From NCBI GenBank assembly GCA_017409205.1, contig JAFQTF010000037.1:1-50901 (forward strand): a stretch of DNA of 50,901 nt. Reading direction: 5' to 3'. The DNA comes from Oscillospiraceae bacterium (lineage in GTDB: Bacteria; Bacillota; Clostridia; Oscillospirales; Oscillospiraceae). The translations under genes were made by a program, and so were the position numbers. This document shows, one piece after another, positions 32,204 through 40,223 of the stretch; within the stretch, counting starts at the first letter, position 1; each line of letters starts with the position of its first letter. The notes under the pieces were generated by a model, which ran no database searches, had not been told where the DNA came from, and saw only the letters and a list, made by a program, of their open reading frames with translations.

Positions 32204-32368
32204 TTATTTCTTTTTGTAAAACACAAATGCGCCGCATAGGCATCCGCCGGCTAACAGCAGCGAGGACAACCATCCTTCGTGGGTGTTGACGATATGGTTA
32301 ACTGTGCCTGCCAGAAAGCAGCAAGCTGCTGTTACAAACAGGGCAAAAAGAATCTTATTGATGTTCAT
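32204..32368 (-). CDS. 54-residue two-helix membrane protein
   Basis: The 54-residue protein has an AAGGAG site nine bases before ATG 32368. Two hydrophobic stretches (ILFALFVTAACCFLAGTV and LLLAGGCLCGAFVF) are joined by a loop with NTHEGW, and the end FYKKK is basic. It may be exported across the membrane with both termini inside. No family is recognised. A longer reading from 32389 lacks a site. Confidence 0.55.
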   Translation of the reverse strand: MNINKILFALFVTAACCFLAGTVNHIVNTHEGWLSSLLLAGGCLCGAFVFYKKK

Positions 32369-32444
32369 ACTTATGGACTCCTTCGTCAAATTCCGGTTGG
32401 ATTAACTGATGATATACTATCATAAGTTTGGCTGAATATACAAG

Positions 32445-32478
32445 AACAGTCACAACAAATAAAATTGTTGTGACTGTT
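32445..32478. repeat. Perfect 14-bp inverted repeat
   Basis: AACAGTCACAACAA (32445-32458) pairs with 32465-32478 over a 6-nt A/T loop. It lies upstream of the 54-residue gene, with no U tract on either strand, so it is not a standard terminator. Confidence 0.55.
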
Positions 32479-32592
32479 AACTGTGTTATGCGTACCGCCG
32501 GTTTGGCATGACATGGCAGGTGAATGTTCTTCTTCTGCAAAAGACGATCTTATGGCGGCAGATCCGCCGGGAGTTCTCCCGGTGGTGTTTGG

Positions 32593-33429
32593 TTATTCGT
32601 GAATATACTGCACAGCTACACAGCCGGGGCCGCCCTGGGTGATGAAGGCGGGACTCAGGGGCCAGATTTCGTAAACGGCCTCGGGCATTGCTTCCTGCAG
32701 TACCTTCCGGGCCAGTTCTGCCTTGTCCTGGGCATCGGCATGGGAGATATAGACCCGCCAGCCCTTGCCAACACCGGCTTTTTCCAGTTCCCTGGCGATG
32801 AACTTCACCGCATGGGGATAGCCCCGGCGGATGCCTGCGGCAGTGAGGCGTTCGCCGGTCTCCGTCTGGGTCATGATGGGGGTCAGATTGGCGGCCTTGC
32901 CCACATAGGATACCAGAGGGGACAGCCGTCCGCCCCGGCGCAGATAGTCAAAATCCGCAGGAACCAGAAAGCTTTTGGCACTGTCGATGAGAACATTCAG
33001 CTTTTCCGTGATGGCTTCCGCTGTCTCACCGGCCTTTGCCCAGCGGACAGCCTGCTCCACCAGATAGCGGTGGGGGCCGCAGAGTGTGCGGGTGTTGATG
33101 ACATGGATCTTTTGCGCATGGTCGCACAGTTCAGCCGCGGCGCAGGCACTGGTATAGGTGCCGGACAGGCCATGGGCCATGGCGATATTCAGAATCTCCT
33201 CACCGGCAAATTCGTTGTACAGCGCCTCCACTTCGCCAATGGCGGGCTGGCTGGAGGTGGGCATGTGGCCCTGACGGATGATGGAAACGAATTCCCCGGC
33301 GCTGATCTCGTCAAATTCCCGGTAGCTCTTTCCGGCAATGGTAACAGACAGGGCGGAAACGGCAAAACCGGCCTCCCGGGCCTGGGTGGTGGAATAGAGG
33401 GTGGATGTATCTGCAACGATGCGGACCAT
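32593..33429 (-). CDS. DegV family fatty-acid-binding protein
   Basis: The 278-residue protein is a DegV protein. In Firmicutes such proteins bind acyl chains for fatty acid kinase (FakA). Seen: VADTSTL at the start, PTSSQP with the family Ser, GLSGTYTSA, VINTRTLCGP, LRRGGRLSPLV (about 165-175) and the end region. Three or four DegV paralogues are common per genome. GGAGGT lies before ATG 33429. No fakA is adjacent. Confidence 0.92.
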   Translation of the reverse strand: MVRIVADTSTLYSTTQAREAGFAVSALSVTIAGKSYREFDEISAGEFVSIIRQGHMPTSSQPAIGEVEALYNEFAGEEILNIAMAHGLSGTYTSACAAAELCDHAQKIHVINTRTLCGPHRYLVEQAVRWAKAGETAEAITEKLNVLIDSAKSFLVPADFDYLRRGGRLSPLVSYVGKAANLTPIMTQTETGERLTAAGIRRGYPHAVKFIARELEKAGVGKGWRVYISHADAQDKAELARKVLQEAMPEAVYEIWPLSPAFITQGGPGCVAVQYIHE

Positions 33430-33484
33430 AAGTGGAACCTCCGATAAAGATTTTTAATATCTCGTAACAGGGTATTACATACAA

Positions 33485-33513
33485 ATCATACAGGAATCGA
33501 CAGATAAAGTCAA
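33485..33513 (-). promoter_or_regulatory. degV promoter
   Basis: Minus strand -35 TTGACT (33508-33513), 17-nt spacer, -10 TATGAT (33485-33490). Confidence 0.8.
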
Positions 33514-33604
33514 TTGAAACTTTTCTGAACCTGCAGCCGGATTCCGGCCTGCCAAAGAAGTTTCCCGGAGTTCACCGCGGCAGCGGTGAGATTATATTCC
33601 GCAG

Positions 33605-33640
33605 GAAAAAAACGTCCTGCACCTTGCGGTGCAGGACGTT
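33605..33640 (-). terminator. fucO-like gene terminator
   Basis: 13-bp stem AACGTCCTGCACC/GGTGCAGGACGTT followed on the minus strand by T6. Confidence 0.92.
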
Positions 33641-33651
33641 CGGGTAATACA

Positions 33652-34794
33652 TTACATCAGCTTGCGGATCAGACCCTTGATGTCCTCCACGGAGGCAGCC
33701 TTGGGGTTGCCGGGTGCGCAGGCATCATCGAAAGCGGACTGGGCCAGGAAGTCCAGATCCTCTTCCTTGATCTTGTCCAGCTTGGTGGGGATGCCCACAT
33801 CGATGGAGAGCTGACGGACAGCGTCGATGGCAGCCTTGCGGTAGGCAGCCTGGTCCATGCCGGTGGTATCCACGCCCATGGCCTCGGCAACAGCCTTCAG
33901 CTTGTCGCCGGTGGCATCGGCATTGTATTCCATGACGATGGGCAGCATCATGGCGCAGGCAACACCGTGGGGGGTGTCATAGGTGGCACCCAGAGTGTGG
34001 GCGATGGAGTGGGCGATGCCCAGACCAACATTGGAGAAGGCCATGCCGGTGACGAACTGGCCCAGAGCCATGCCTTCACGGCCCTCAGGATCGTTCTCAA
34101 CAGCGCCGCGCAGGCTCTTGGCGATGAGGCGGATGGCCTCCAGGTTCAGGCAGTCAGGCAGAGCCCAGGCACCCTTGGTGGTGTAACCTTCGATGGCGTG
34201 GGTCAGAGCATCCATACCGGTGGAAGCGGTCAGGCCCTTGGGCATGGTGGACATCATGTCGGGATCAACGATGGCGATGTCGGGGATGTCGTTGACGTCC
34301 ACACAGACGAACTTACGCTTGCGCTCAACATCGGTGATAACGTAATTGATGGTAGCTTCTGCTGCGGTACCTGCGGTGGTGGCAACAGCGATGGTGTAAG
34401 GCACACGGTTCTTGGTGGGAGCAACACCTTCCAGGCTGCGGACATCCGCATATTCCGGGTTGGTGATGATGATGCCGATGGCCTTGCCGGTGTCCATTGC
34501 GGAACCGCCGCCGACGGAAATCATGTAGTCAGCACCGGATGCCTGATAGGCAGCGACACCGGACTGAACGTTTTCGATGGTGGGATTGGGCTTGACATCA
34601 GAGTAGATCTCGTATGCCATGTTGTTGGCATCCAGAATGTCGGTGACCTTCTTGGTAACGCCGAACTTCAGCAGGTCGGGGTCCGTGCAGATGAAAGCCT
34701 TCTTCAGGCCCTTTGCTGCCACCAGACCGGGAATCTCCTGGATAGCGCCCTTGCCATGATAGGAAATTGCATTGGATACGAAACGGTTTGCCAT
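33652..34794 (-). CDS. fucO: Iron-containing alcohol dehydrogenase (lactaldehyde reductase-like)
   Basis: The 380-residue protein is a group III alcohol dehydrogenase closest in look to FucO, which reduces lactaldehyde to 1,2-propanediol. Seen: SVGGGSAMDTGKAIG (NAD binding), ATTAGTAAEAT, metal ligands in DALTHAIEGY, GIAHSIAHTLG and TPHGVACAMMLP (Asp and three His). ATG 34794 follows GGAGG; a longer reading from 34809 is unlikely. No fucose genes lie nearby, so a general alcohol or aldehyde role is possible. Single-gene unit with promoter and terminator. Confidence 0.88.
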   Translation of the reverse strand: MANRFVSNAISYHGKGAIQEIPGLVAAKGLKKAFICTDPDLLKFGVTKKVTDILDANNMAYEIYSDVKPNPTIENVQSGVAAYQASGADYMISVGGGSAMDTGKAIGIIITNPEYADVRSLEGVAPTKNRVPYTIAVATTAGTAAEATINYVITDVERKRKFVCVDVNDIPDIAIVDPDMMSTMPKGLTASTGMDALTHAIEGYTTKGAWALPDCLNLEAIRLIAKSLRGAVENDPEGREGMALGQFVTGMAFSNVGLGIAHSIAHTLGATYDTPHGVACAMMLPIVMEYNADATGDKLKAVAEAMGVDTTGMDQAAYRKAAIDAVRQLSIDVGIPTKLDKIKEEDLDFLAQSAFDDACAPGNPKAASVEDIKGLIRKLM

Positions 34795-34858
34795 AGTGTT
34801 TACCTCCAAATTTCATTTCTGTTTGCCGGGCAGCCGGTGCTGCCTGTTTTCCGGAATT

Positions 34859-34887
34859 ATTTTATCATGTCAGTAGAGAAATATCAA
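34859..34887 (-). promoter_or_regulatory. fucO-like gene promoter
   Basis: Minus strand -35 TTGATA (34882-34887), 17-nt spacer, -10 TAAAAT (34859-34864). Confidence 0.65.
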
Positions 34888-34934
34888 TTGCAAAGAAACA
34901 CTTTTCCTGATGGATTTATCGATTTTTTGGAAAA

Positions 34935-34966
34935 GAAAAACACCCCGAAGCATTCGCTTCGGGGTG
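34935..34966 (-). terminator. rpsF-ssb-rpsR terminator
   Basis: 11-bp stem CACCCCGAAGC/GCTTCGGGGTG with a 4-nt loop followed on the minus strand by T5. Confidence 0.92.
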
Positions 34967-34978
34967 CAGAAGTGACAA

Positions 34979-35215
34979 TTAGTCAGCGACGTAGGGCAGC
35001 AGGGCGATCTGACGGGCGCGCTTGATGGCGGTGGTCAGGTCACGCTGGTGAGCGGCGCAGGTACCGGTGGTACGGCGGGGCAGGATCTTGCCGCGCTCGG
35101 ACAGGTAACGGCGGAGCTTAGCGGTGTCCTTGTAGTCGATAGCGGTCACCTTGTCCACGCAGAAAGCACAAACCTTCTTGCGCTTGCGGGGACGCATACG
35201 CTGTTCGTTAGCCAT
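34979..35215 (-). CDS. rpsR: 30S ribosomal protein S18
   Basis: The 78-residue protein is S18, which pairs with S6 on the 30S platform. Seen: [21 protein letters not shown], split as CAFC and [31 protein letters not shown] in parts, and [12 protein letters not shown]. The two CxxC-type cysteines make it a zinc-ribbon S18 (C-plus form). Third gene of the rpsF-ssb-rpsR operon, closed by a terminator. Confidence 0.97.
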   Translation of the reverse strand: MANEQRMRPRKRKKVCAFCVDKVTAIDYKDTAKLRRYLSERGKILPRRTTGTCAAHQRDLTTAIKRARQIALLPYVAD

Positions 35216-35253
35216 GGATTTTCCCTCCTTGTAAGTTTCGTAGAAAAGTTCAG

Positions 35254-35778
35254 TTAGAAGGGCAGCTGGGCGTCATCGTCCTCCAGCATCGCGAAATCGG
35301 ATGCGGGGGCTGCTGCGGGGGCGCTGTAGCCGCCGTAGCTGGGAGCGGGAGCATTGTAGCCACCGTAATTGTTGTTATTACCGTAGCTGTTGCCGCCGTA
35401 GCTGTTACCGCCATAGGCGTTGCCGCCGTAGGAGGAACCGCTGTTGTCGGCATCCCGCTTGCTGTCGCCGAAATAGCAGTTGTCTGCCACGACTTCAGCA
35501 GTGCGACGCTTGTTGCCGTCCTTGTCGGTCCAGGATCTGATCTGGAGCCGGCCGGAAACCACGATCATGCGGCCCTTGGTGAAATACTTGGAGACAAATT
35601 CTCCGGTCTGACGCCAGGCGACACAGTCGATGAAATCGGTTTCCTTTTCGCCGCCGTCTCTGCCGCCGAAGTCACGGTCGACAGCCACGGTAAAGCTGGC
35701 AACGGCGATGCCGCTGCCGGTACGGCGAAGTTCGGGATCACGGGTCAGGCGACCCATGATGGTGATGTGGTTGAGCAT
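35254..35778 (-). CDS. ssb: Single-stranded DNA-binding protein
   Basis: The 174-residue SSB has an N-terminal OB fold (about 1-105: [50 protein letters not shown]), then a Gly/Asn/Tyr/Ser-rich linker ([10 protein letters not shown] units, about 118-160) and the acidic tail DDDAQLPF that binds repair and replication partners. It sits between rpsF and rpsR, the normal order. It protects ssDNA during replication and repair. Confidence 0.97.
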   Translation of the reverse strand: MLNHITIMGRLTRDPELRRTGSGIAVASFTVAVDRDFGGRDGGEKETDFIDCVAWRQTGEFVSKYFTKGRMIVVSGRLQIRSWTDKDGNKRRTAEVVADNCYFGDSKRDADNSGSSYGGNAYGGNSYGGNSYGNNNNYGGYNAPAPSYGGYSAPAAAPASDFAMLEDDDAQLPF

Positions 35779-35782
35779 TTAA

Positions 35783-36079
35783 TTACTCCTCCACAGCGGT
35801 GGTCAGGCAGCGCATAACGCCTTCAGTGATCTTCATCACGCGCTCCAGCTCAGCAGGGAACTCGGGCTTGGTTTCCATGTTCATCAGAACGTAGTAGCCC
35901 TCTGCCATGTCGTTGATGGGGTATGCCAGACGACGCTTGCCCCACTCGTCAATGTTGGTCAGAGTACCCTCCGCTTCCACCATTGCCTTGAACTTTTCCA
36001 CAAGTGCTGCGGTTGCCTCTTCGCCGATGGTAGCATCGATGATGTAGAGGACCTCATACTTACCGGTGATCTTAGCCAT
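35783..36079 (-). CDS. rpsF: 30S ribosomal protein S6
   Basis: The 98-residue S6 binds S18 on the 30S platform. Seen: YEVLYIIDATIGEEA, EWGKRRLAYPINDMAEGYYVLMNM in parts and ELERVMKITEGVMRCL. AGGAGGTG lies before ATG 36079. First gene of rpsF-ssb-rpsR, transcribed from a strong promoter through a leader of about 75 nt. Confidence 0.97.
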   Translation of the reverse strand: MAKITGKYEVLYIIDATIGEEATAALVEKFKAMVEAEGTLTNIDEWGKRRLAYPINDMAEGYYVLMNMETKPEFPAELERVMKITEGVMRCLTTAVEE

Positions 36080-36089
36080 GTTGATTGCA

Positions 36090-36153
36090 CCTCCTTATGG
36101 TCTGAATGGCCCACGTCATAAGCGTGAGCAAAGAGTTATCTGCATTCGCAGAC
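36090..36153 (-). promoter_or_regulatory. rpsF leader hairpin, possible S6:S18 regulatory site
   Basis: The leader can form an outer GGTCTG/CAGACC stem around an inner GCTCACG/CGTGGGC hairpin, ending just before the ribosome-binding site. S6:S18 leader motifs are known for this operon, but the typical CCG bulge was not found, so assignment is weak. Confidence 0.3.
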
Positions 36154-36159
36154 CAGTTT

Positions 36160-36188
36160 ATTTTATAGGAACTGACTGAAAATGTCAA
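36160..36188 (-). promoter_or_regulatory. rpsF-ssb-rpsR promoter
   Basis: Minus strand -35 TTGACA (36183-36188, perfect), 17-nt spacer, -10 TAAAAT (36160-36165). Confidence 0.85.
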
Positions 36189-36226
36189 GAACTTTTTATG
36201 AAAAAGTCCGGAAATTTCAAGTTTTT

Positions 36227-36254
36227 GTCGGGGAGGATCATGATCCTCCCCGAC
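36227..36254. repeat. 28-bp perfect palindrome after dapF
   Basis: GTCGGGGAGGATCA pairs with the next 14 bases with no loop. It lies just after the dapF stop but is followed on the minus strand by AAAAAC rather than T, so it would be a hairpin without a U tract. Confidence 0.6.
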
Positions 36255-36256
36255 AG

Positions 36257-37033
36257 TTAGATTTCATATACTTTGACGATTTCTGTGGGGCCTTCCAGCA
36301 GGATGCTCTCCACTTCCGTTTCACCGCCGATGGTAATCTTTAAGGTGCCGCCCCGGCTGTGGGCGGTCAGCACCTTTCCGGGAAGTTCTCCCCGGAGCCA
36401 CATGACGGCAGCGGTGCTGCCGGTGCCGGTGCCGCAGGCCAGGGTGTAGTCCTCCACGCCCCGCTCGAAGGTCAGGATCCGCACCTCTCCCTGGGACAGG
36501 GGCTGGTAGAAATTCACATTGGCGCCCTTGGGGAAGGCGGGATCGAACCGCAGGGCGCGCATCTCCTCCCGGAGATTGTCCGCATCCCCCCACAGGTCGC
36601 CGGAATACCGGACAACGGCATGGGGCACGCCGGGATTGCCCAGCTCCGTATAGGCGATGTCACCCTTGCGGTTCAAGTCCATAATGCCGGGGTTGTTCAG
36701 CTTCACCCGGTACTGGTTTTCGTCGATGCGCCAGCCGGGGACAATGCCGGCATCGGTCTGGACGGTCATTTCCGCACCGGCGATGCCCATATCGTGGGCG
36801 AACAGGCAGATGCACCGGGCGCCGTTGCCGCACATCTCACCCCGGGTGCCATCGGAATTGTAAAAATGGAGCCGGAAATCGGCTGTTTCGGATTTTCCCA
36901 CAGCCATGAAGCCATCGGCATTGGCCAGTTTACATAACTCGACAGCCAGACGGGAAAAATCCCGGCTCTCATCGTCCCGGGCGTCCATAACCATGAAGTC
37001 ATTGCCTGCGCCGTTCATATAGTAGACGTTCAT
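36257..37033 (-). CDS. dapF: Diaminopimelate epimerase
   Basis: DapF converts LL- to meso-diaminopimelate for lysine and peptidoglycan synthesis. The 258-residue product starts MNVYYMNGAGNDFMVMDA and has both catalytic cysteines: EMCGNGARCICLF (about residue 70) and LACGTGTGSTAAVMW (about 198). ATG 37033 has AAAGGGA seven bases upstream; ATG 37039 is too close. It follows dapB after an 80-nt gap with hairpins, so all three dap genes on the minus strand may be cotranscribed. Confidence 0.95.
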   Translation of the reverse strand: MNVYYMNGAGNDFMVMDARDDESRDFSRLAVELCKLANADGFMAVGKSETADFRLHFYNSDGTRGEMCGNGARCICLFAHDMGIAGAEMTVQTDAGIVPGWRIDENQYRVKLNNPGIMDLNRKGDIAYTELGNPGVPHAVVRYSGDLWGDADNLREEMRALRFDPAFPKGANVNFYQPLSQGEVRILTFERGVEDYTLACGTGTGSTAAVMWLRGELPGKVLTAHSRGGTLKITIGGETEVESILLEGPTEIVKVYEI

Positions 37034-37056
37034 ATACATTTCCCTTTCGGAGTTTT

Positions 37057-37109
37057 GCAGCGGAGCCGCGACAGCTTCCCGGGAGAAGCGTCAGGCGCTT
37101 CCACGCTGC
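37057..37109 (-). repeat. Structured gap between dapB and dapF
   Basis: Outer arms GCAGCG (37057-37062) and CGCTGC (37104-37109) enclose a GAAGCG/CGCTTC hairpin. No U tract follows, so it may be an mRNA processing or stability element; that is inference. Confidence 0.35.
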
Positions 37110-37113
37110 TGCG

Positions 37114-37833
37114 TTATCCCAGCATATTTTCCATATTATAGAAGCCGGCGGATTTTCCAACCATGAACCGGGCGGCCTCCACGGCGCCGTCGGCCAGCAT
37201 GGCCCGGGAGCCGGATTCGTGCTTCAGCGTCAGGGACTGAGTGCCGGTGTGGATATGGATCTCATGGATACCCACTACATTGCCCATGCGCAGGGCATGG
37301 ATACCGATCTCGTTTTTGGTCCGCTTTCCCTCACCGCTGCGGCCGCAGTTGGCGACCGCCTGAGGACGGACCTCTTTGATGGCGTTGAACAGCATCAGGG
37401 CGGTGCCGCTGGGGGCGTCCACCTTCCGGATGTGATGGGCTTCCACGATTTCGATATCTGCATCGGGGAAGGCGGCGGCAGCCTGCTTTGCAAGGCGGCA
37501 CAGCACCGCAATGCCAAGGCTCATATTGCCGGAGAAAAACACGGGAATTTCTTCTGCAGCAGCGGTGATTACAGCCTTCTCTTCTGCGGTGTGGCCGGTG
37601 GTGCCGATGACGGCAGCTGCGCCGATCTCCTTTGCATAGGCCAGCACATCACTGACTGCGGTATGATGGGAGAAGTCGATGACCACATCCGCATCCACCT
37701 TGCCCAGCTCGGCAAAGGTTTTGGGAACGTTGTTCTCGCCGTCGATGCTGACCCGGCCCACGATCTCGTTGCCCAGGATGGCGCCGATCAGCTTGCCCAT
37801 TGCGCCGTTGGCGCCGCACAGAACTGCTCTCAT
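37114..37833 (-). CDS. dapB: 4-hydroxy-tetrahydrodipicolinate reductase
   Basis: DapB reduces the DapA product with NAD(P)H. The 239-residue product begins MRAVLCGANGAMGKLIG (dinucleotide fold) and has AVIGTTGHTAEE, SGNMSLGIAVL and the substrate motif EAHHIRKVDAPSGTALML. ATG 37833 overlaps the dapA stop by 4 nt (ATGA); a longer reading lies inside dapA and is rejected. Confidence 0.96.
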   Translation of the reverse strand: MRAVLCGANGAMGKLIGAILGNEIVGRVSIDGENNVPKTFAELGKVDADVVIDFSHHTAVSDVLAYAKEIGAAAVIGTTGHTAEEKAVITAAAEEIPVFFSGNMSLGIAVLCRLAKQAAAAFPDADIEIVEAHHIRKVDAPSGTALMLFNAIKEVRPQAVANCGRSGEGKRTKNEIGIHALRMGNVVGIHEIHIHTGTQSLTLKHESGSRAMLADGAVEAARFMVGKSAGFYNMENMLG

Positions 37834-38717
37834 ACTTCGATACCCAGCTTTCTCATCTCGGCAAAGAGGACAGACCGGGTGGCATCCTCCATGGGGGTCA
37901 GAGGCAGGCGCAGGTTTTCCTCGCCGAAGCCCATGGCGGAAACGCCGGCCTTGGCGGGGATGGGATTGACCTCGCTGAACAGGGCATTGATCAGGGGCAG
38001 CAGGTCGCACTGCATTTTGGCGGCGGCAGCAAAGTCGCCGGCGCGGCAGGCATCGGTCATGGCAACGGCTTCTCTGGGAGCCACATTGGACAGGACAGAG
38101 ATGGTGCCCTTGGCGCCCATGGCCATCATGGCAACGGTCAGAGCGTCCTCACCGGAGTAAACATCGATCTTGTCGCCGCACAGGTGCATGATCTCCACCA
38201 TCTGGGCCACATTGCCGGTGGCTTCCTTGATGGCCACGATGTTTTCGTGCTCGGCCAGACGGGCCACAGTCTTGGGCAGCAGGTTGCAGCCGGTGCGGCC
38301 GGGAACGTTGTACAGGATCACGGGAACGGTGGAAGCCTCGGCGATGGTCCAGAAATGCTGGAACAGGCCGTTCTGGGTGGCCTTGTTATAGTAGGGAGTT
38401 ACCACCAGAATGGCATCGGCGCCCACCTCGCAGGCATTCTTTGTGTTGTGCAGAACGTGGTCGGTGTTGTTGGTGCCGGTACCGGCAATGACGGGGACCC
38501 GGTGGTTCACCCGCTCCACAGTGTAGCGGATGATCTCCTTCTGATCGGTGTATTCGATGGTGGCATTTTCGCCGGTGGTACCCATGACCACGATGGCGTT
38601 GATGCCATTTTCAATCTGGAAGTCAATGAAACGGCCCAGAGCCTCGTAGTCAATGCCGTCTGCGGTCATAGGGGTGACGATGGCAGTAGCCATGCCCTCA
38701 AAAATGGTCTTTTTCAT
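37830..38717 (-). CDS. dapA: 4-hydroxy-tetrahydrodipicolinate synthase
   Basis: DapA condenses pyruvate and aspartate semialdehyde, the first step of the diaminopimelate/lysine branch. The 295-residue TIM barrel has GTTGENATIEYTDQKE, YNVPGRTGCNL with the catalytic Tyr, and NIVAIKEATGN with the Schiff-base Lys. AAGGAGA lies before ATG 38717. A palindrome precedes it; no separate promoter is clear, so it may be read from the upstream operon. Confidence 0.96.
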   Translation of the reverse strand: MKKTIFEGMATAIVTPMTADGIDYEALGRFIDFQIENGINAIVVMGTTGENATIEYTDQKEIIRYTVERVNHRVPVIAGTGTNNTDHVLHNTKNACEVGADAILVVTPYYNKATQNGLFQHFWTIAEASTVPVILYNVPGRTGCNLLPKTVARLAEHENIVAIKEATGNVAQMVEIMHLCGDKIDVYSGEDALTVAMMAMGAKGTISVLSNVAPREAVAMTDACRAGDFAAAAKMQCDLLPLINALFSEVNPIPAKAGVSAMGFGEENLRLPLTPMEDATRSVLFAEMRKLGIEV

Positions 38718-38747
38718 ATTTATCTCTCCTTGGATGGATATTCTTCC

Positions 38748-38800
38748 GGTGCAGCACCCTTGGCTCCCCCTGCAAAGGGGAGGCTCTGGTGCGGTGCACC
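38748..38800. repeat. 53-bp imperfect palindrome upstream of dapA
   Basis: GGTGCA-GCACC at the left and GGTGCGGTGCACC at the right pair with a 2-nt bulge, enclosing a GCTCCCC/GGGGAGGC inner hairpin. It fills the gap between the DUF2461 stop and dapA. It has no U tract; it resembles dispersed REP/MITE-like elements. Confidence 0.5.
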
Positions 38801-38801
38801 A

Positions 38802-39449
38802 TCAGGCTTTGAATTGGTTAAAGAAGTCGTACAGCGGAGTCAGCTTTTCAAAGAAATCTGCCACTTCATCAAGTAGCTGGGGACCGAACATCCCTTCACC
38901 GGGATCGATGTGCCGGGTGCAGCCGATCTTGTCTTTCCAGGCGAAGTAGGGCAGCAGGGCCTCGTTGTCTGTGGGCTTGGGACGTTTATAGCAGCCTGCG
39001 TACACCTTGCCGCCCACAGCTTCTTCCGTGGTCCGGATGAGCTCCAGAAACGCATCCGGGAAGGCGGTAATGTGACGCCGAAAGGCCTCCATGGTGGCGG
39101 TGCGGGGCTTCCAGATGAAGAAACCGTAGTCCACACCTTCGGGGTTGATCTCGAAATACAGGCAGGGATTTTCGCCCCACCACTCCACATCCTGCCGGAT
39201 GCAGATCCAGAGGCTCTCCTTATAGGGCTCCGGCGGATGCATCCGCTGGTCCCGGTAAATGCGGCTCACCTTGTAAATGTTGCCGCTTTTTTCCAGAAAA
39301 GGCTGAAACAGCTCTTTTCCCAGAGCCTTCATGGGTTCATACAGGGTATCGGTATATTGTTTTTTATGTTCCAGAAACCAGTCGCGGTTGTTGTTCATGC
39401 GGATGCCCCAGAGAAAATCGATGGTCTCCGGGGTGAAGCCTTCAAACAT
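38802..39449 (-). CDS. DUF2461 domain protein
   Basis: The 215-residue protein matches DUF2461 (TIGR02453): FEGFTPETIDFLWGIRMNN at the start, NRDWFLEHKKQY, VSRIYRDQRMHP, GVDYGFFIWKP and the conserved C-terminal helices. Function is unknown. ATG 39449 follows GAGGTGA; a longer reading is unlikely. It is third in a minus-strand gene run (ParB-like/BMP, phosphoesterase, DUF2461). Confidence 0.88.
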   Translation of the reverse strand: MFEGFTPETIDFLWGIRMNNNRDWFLEHKKQYTDTLYEPMKALGKELFQPFLEKSGNIYKVSRIYRDQRMHPPEPYKESLWICIRQDVEWWGENPCLYFEINPEGVDYGFFIWKPRTATMEAFRRHITAFPDAFLELIRTTEEAVGGKVYAGCYKRPKPTDNEALLPYFAWKDKIGCTRHIDPGEGMFGPQLLDEVADFFEKLTPLYDFFNQFKA

Positions 39450-39536
39450 GGGATCACCTCTTTTTGTTTGGGATATGTATTTTGCGCCTTGCATGCGTTG
39501 CTGCGATTTCCCGTTGGATTCCGGAGGGCCTGCAGA

Positions 39537-40223
39537 TCATTTCAGCACCAGACCGTCGTCATCGGGGATCTTGTATTTCCGGGAGGTCTTGAAAATGACC
39601 TGTCCCTTCTCCTTCCGGGAATACTCCCGGTCAGGCAGCTCCAGGGTATAGCGCTCAAAGGCATTGATGAGGGTGGTGCCGTTGTAGTCCCGGACCCGGG
39701 GAATGTTGTGGCCGTAGGTCATGTGGACATGGCCGTGGATCAGATACCGGGGATGGTACCGGTCCAGAAACTCCCGCAGGGCAGCGAAGCCCCAGTGGGC
39801 GGGATCGTCATCATCACCCAGTCCTTCCGGCGGCGCATGGGTCACAACGATGTCGATACCCCCCAGCATCCGGATCTTCCATTTCAGCCGGTTGATCCGC
39901 TGGCGCATCTGCCATTCCGTATACTGGTGGGGGCCGGGATGGTATTTCCGGCAGCCGCCCAGACCCAGGATCCGGAGGCCGTTGAACATAACGATGGCAT
40001 CATCGATACAGTCGCAGCCCTCCGGGGGTGCGAACCGATAGCTGCCGTCGTGGTTTCCGTGGACGTAGAGCACGGGACATTTGGCCATGGTCACAAGAAA
40101 ACTCAGGTAGCTGGCCTTCAGATCGCCGCAGGATAGGATCAGATCATAGTCATCCAGCTTGCCCGGAACATAATAATCCCACAGAAAGGGACATTCCTCA
40201 TCGGATATGGTCAATATCTTCAT
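39537..40223 (-). CDS. Metallophosphoesterase
   Basis: The 228-residue protein is a calcineurin-like phosphoesterase: LTISDEE, LILSCGDLKA, LYVHGNHDGSY (GNHD motif), VTHAPPEG and IHGHVHMTYG supply the two-metal site. Note LTISDEE in place of the usual DxH, with Glu where His is normal. GGAGG lies before ATG 40223, which overlaps the upstream ParB-like/BMP gene by 26 nt, so they are coupled. Substrate unknown; nucleotides or phosphodiesters are typical. Confidence 0.87.
   Translation of the reverse strand: MKILTISDEECPFLWDYYVPGKLDDYDLILSCGDLKASYLSFLVTMAKCPVLYVHGNHDGSYRFAPPEGCDCIDDAIVMFNGLRILGLGGCRKYHPGPHQYTEWQMRQRINRLKWKIRMLGGIDIVVTHAPPEGLGDDDDPAHWGFAALREFLDRYHPRYLIHGHVHMTYGHNIPRVRDYNGTTLINAFERYTLELPDREYSRKEKGQVIFKTSRKYKIPDDDGLVLK

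Noticed and set aside
32355-32540. 61-codon minus-strand frame
   Set aside because: TTG start without a site, it spans a perfect inverted repeat and overlaps the better-supported 54-residue gene.
33586-35025. 479-codon plus-strand open frame
   Set aside because: Shadow of the fucO-like gene; repetitive composition is caused by the antisense frame.
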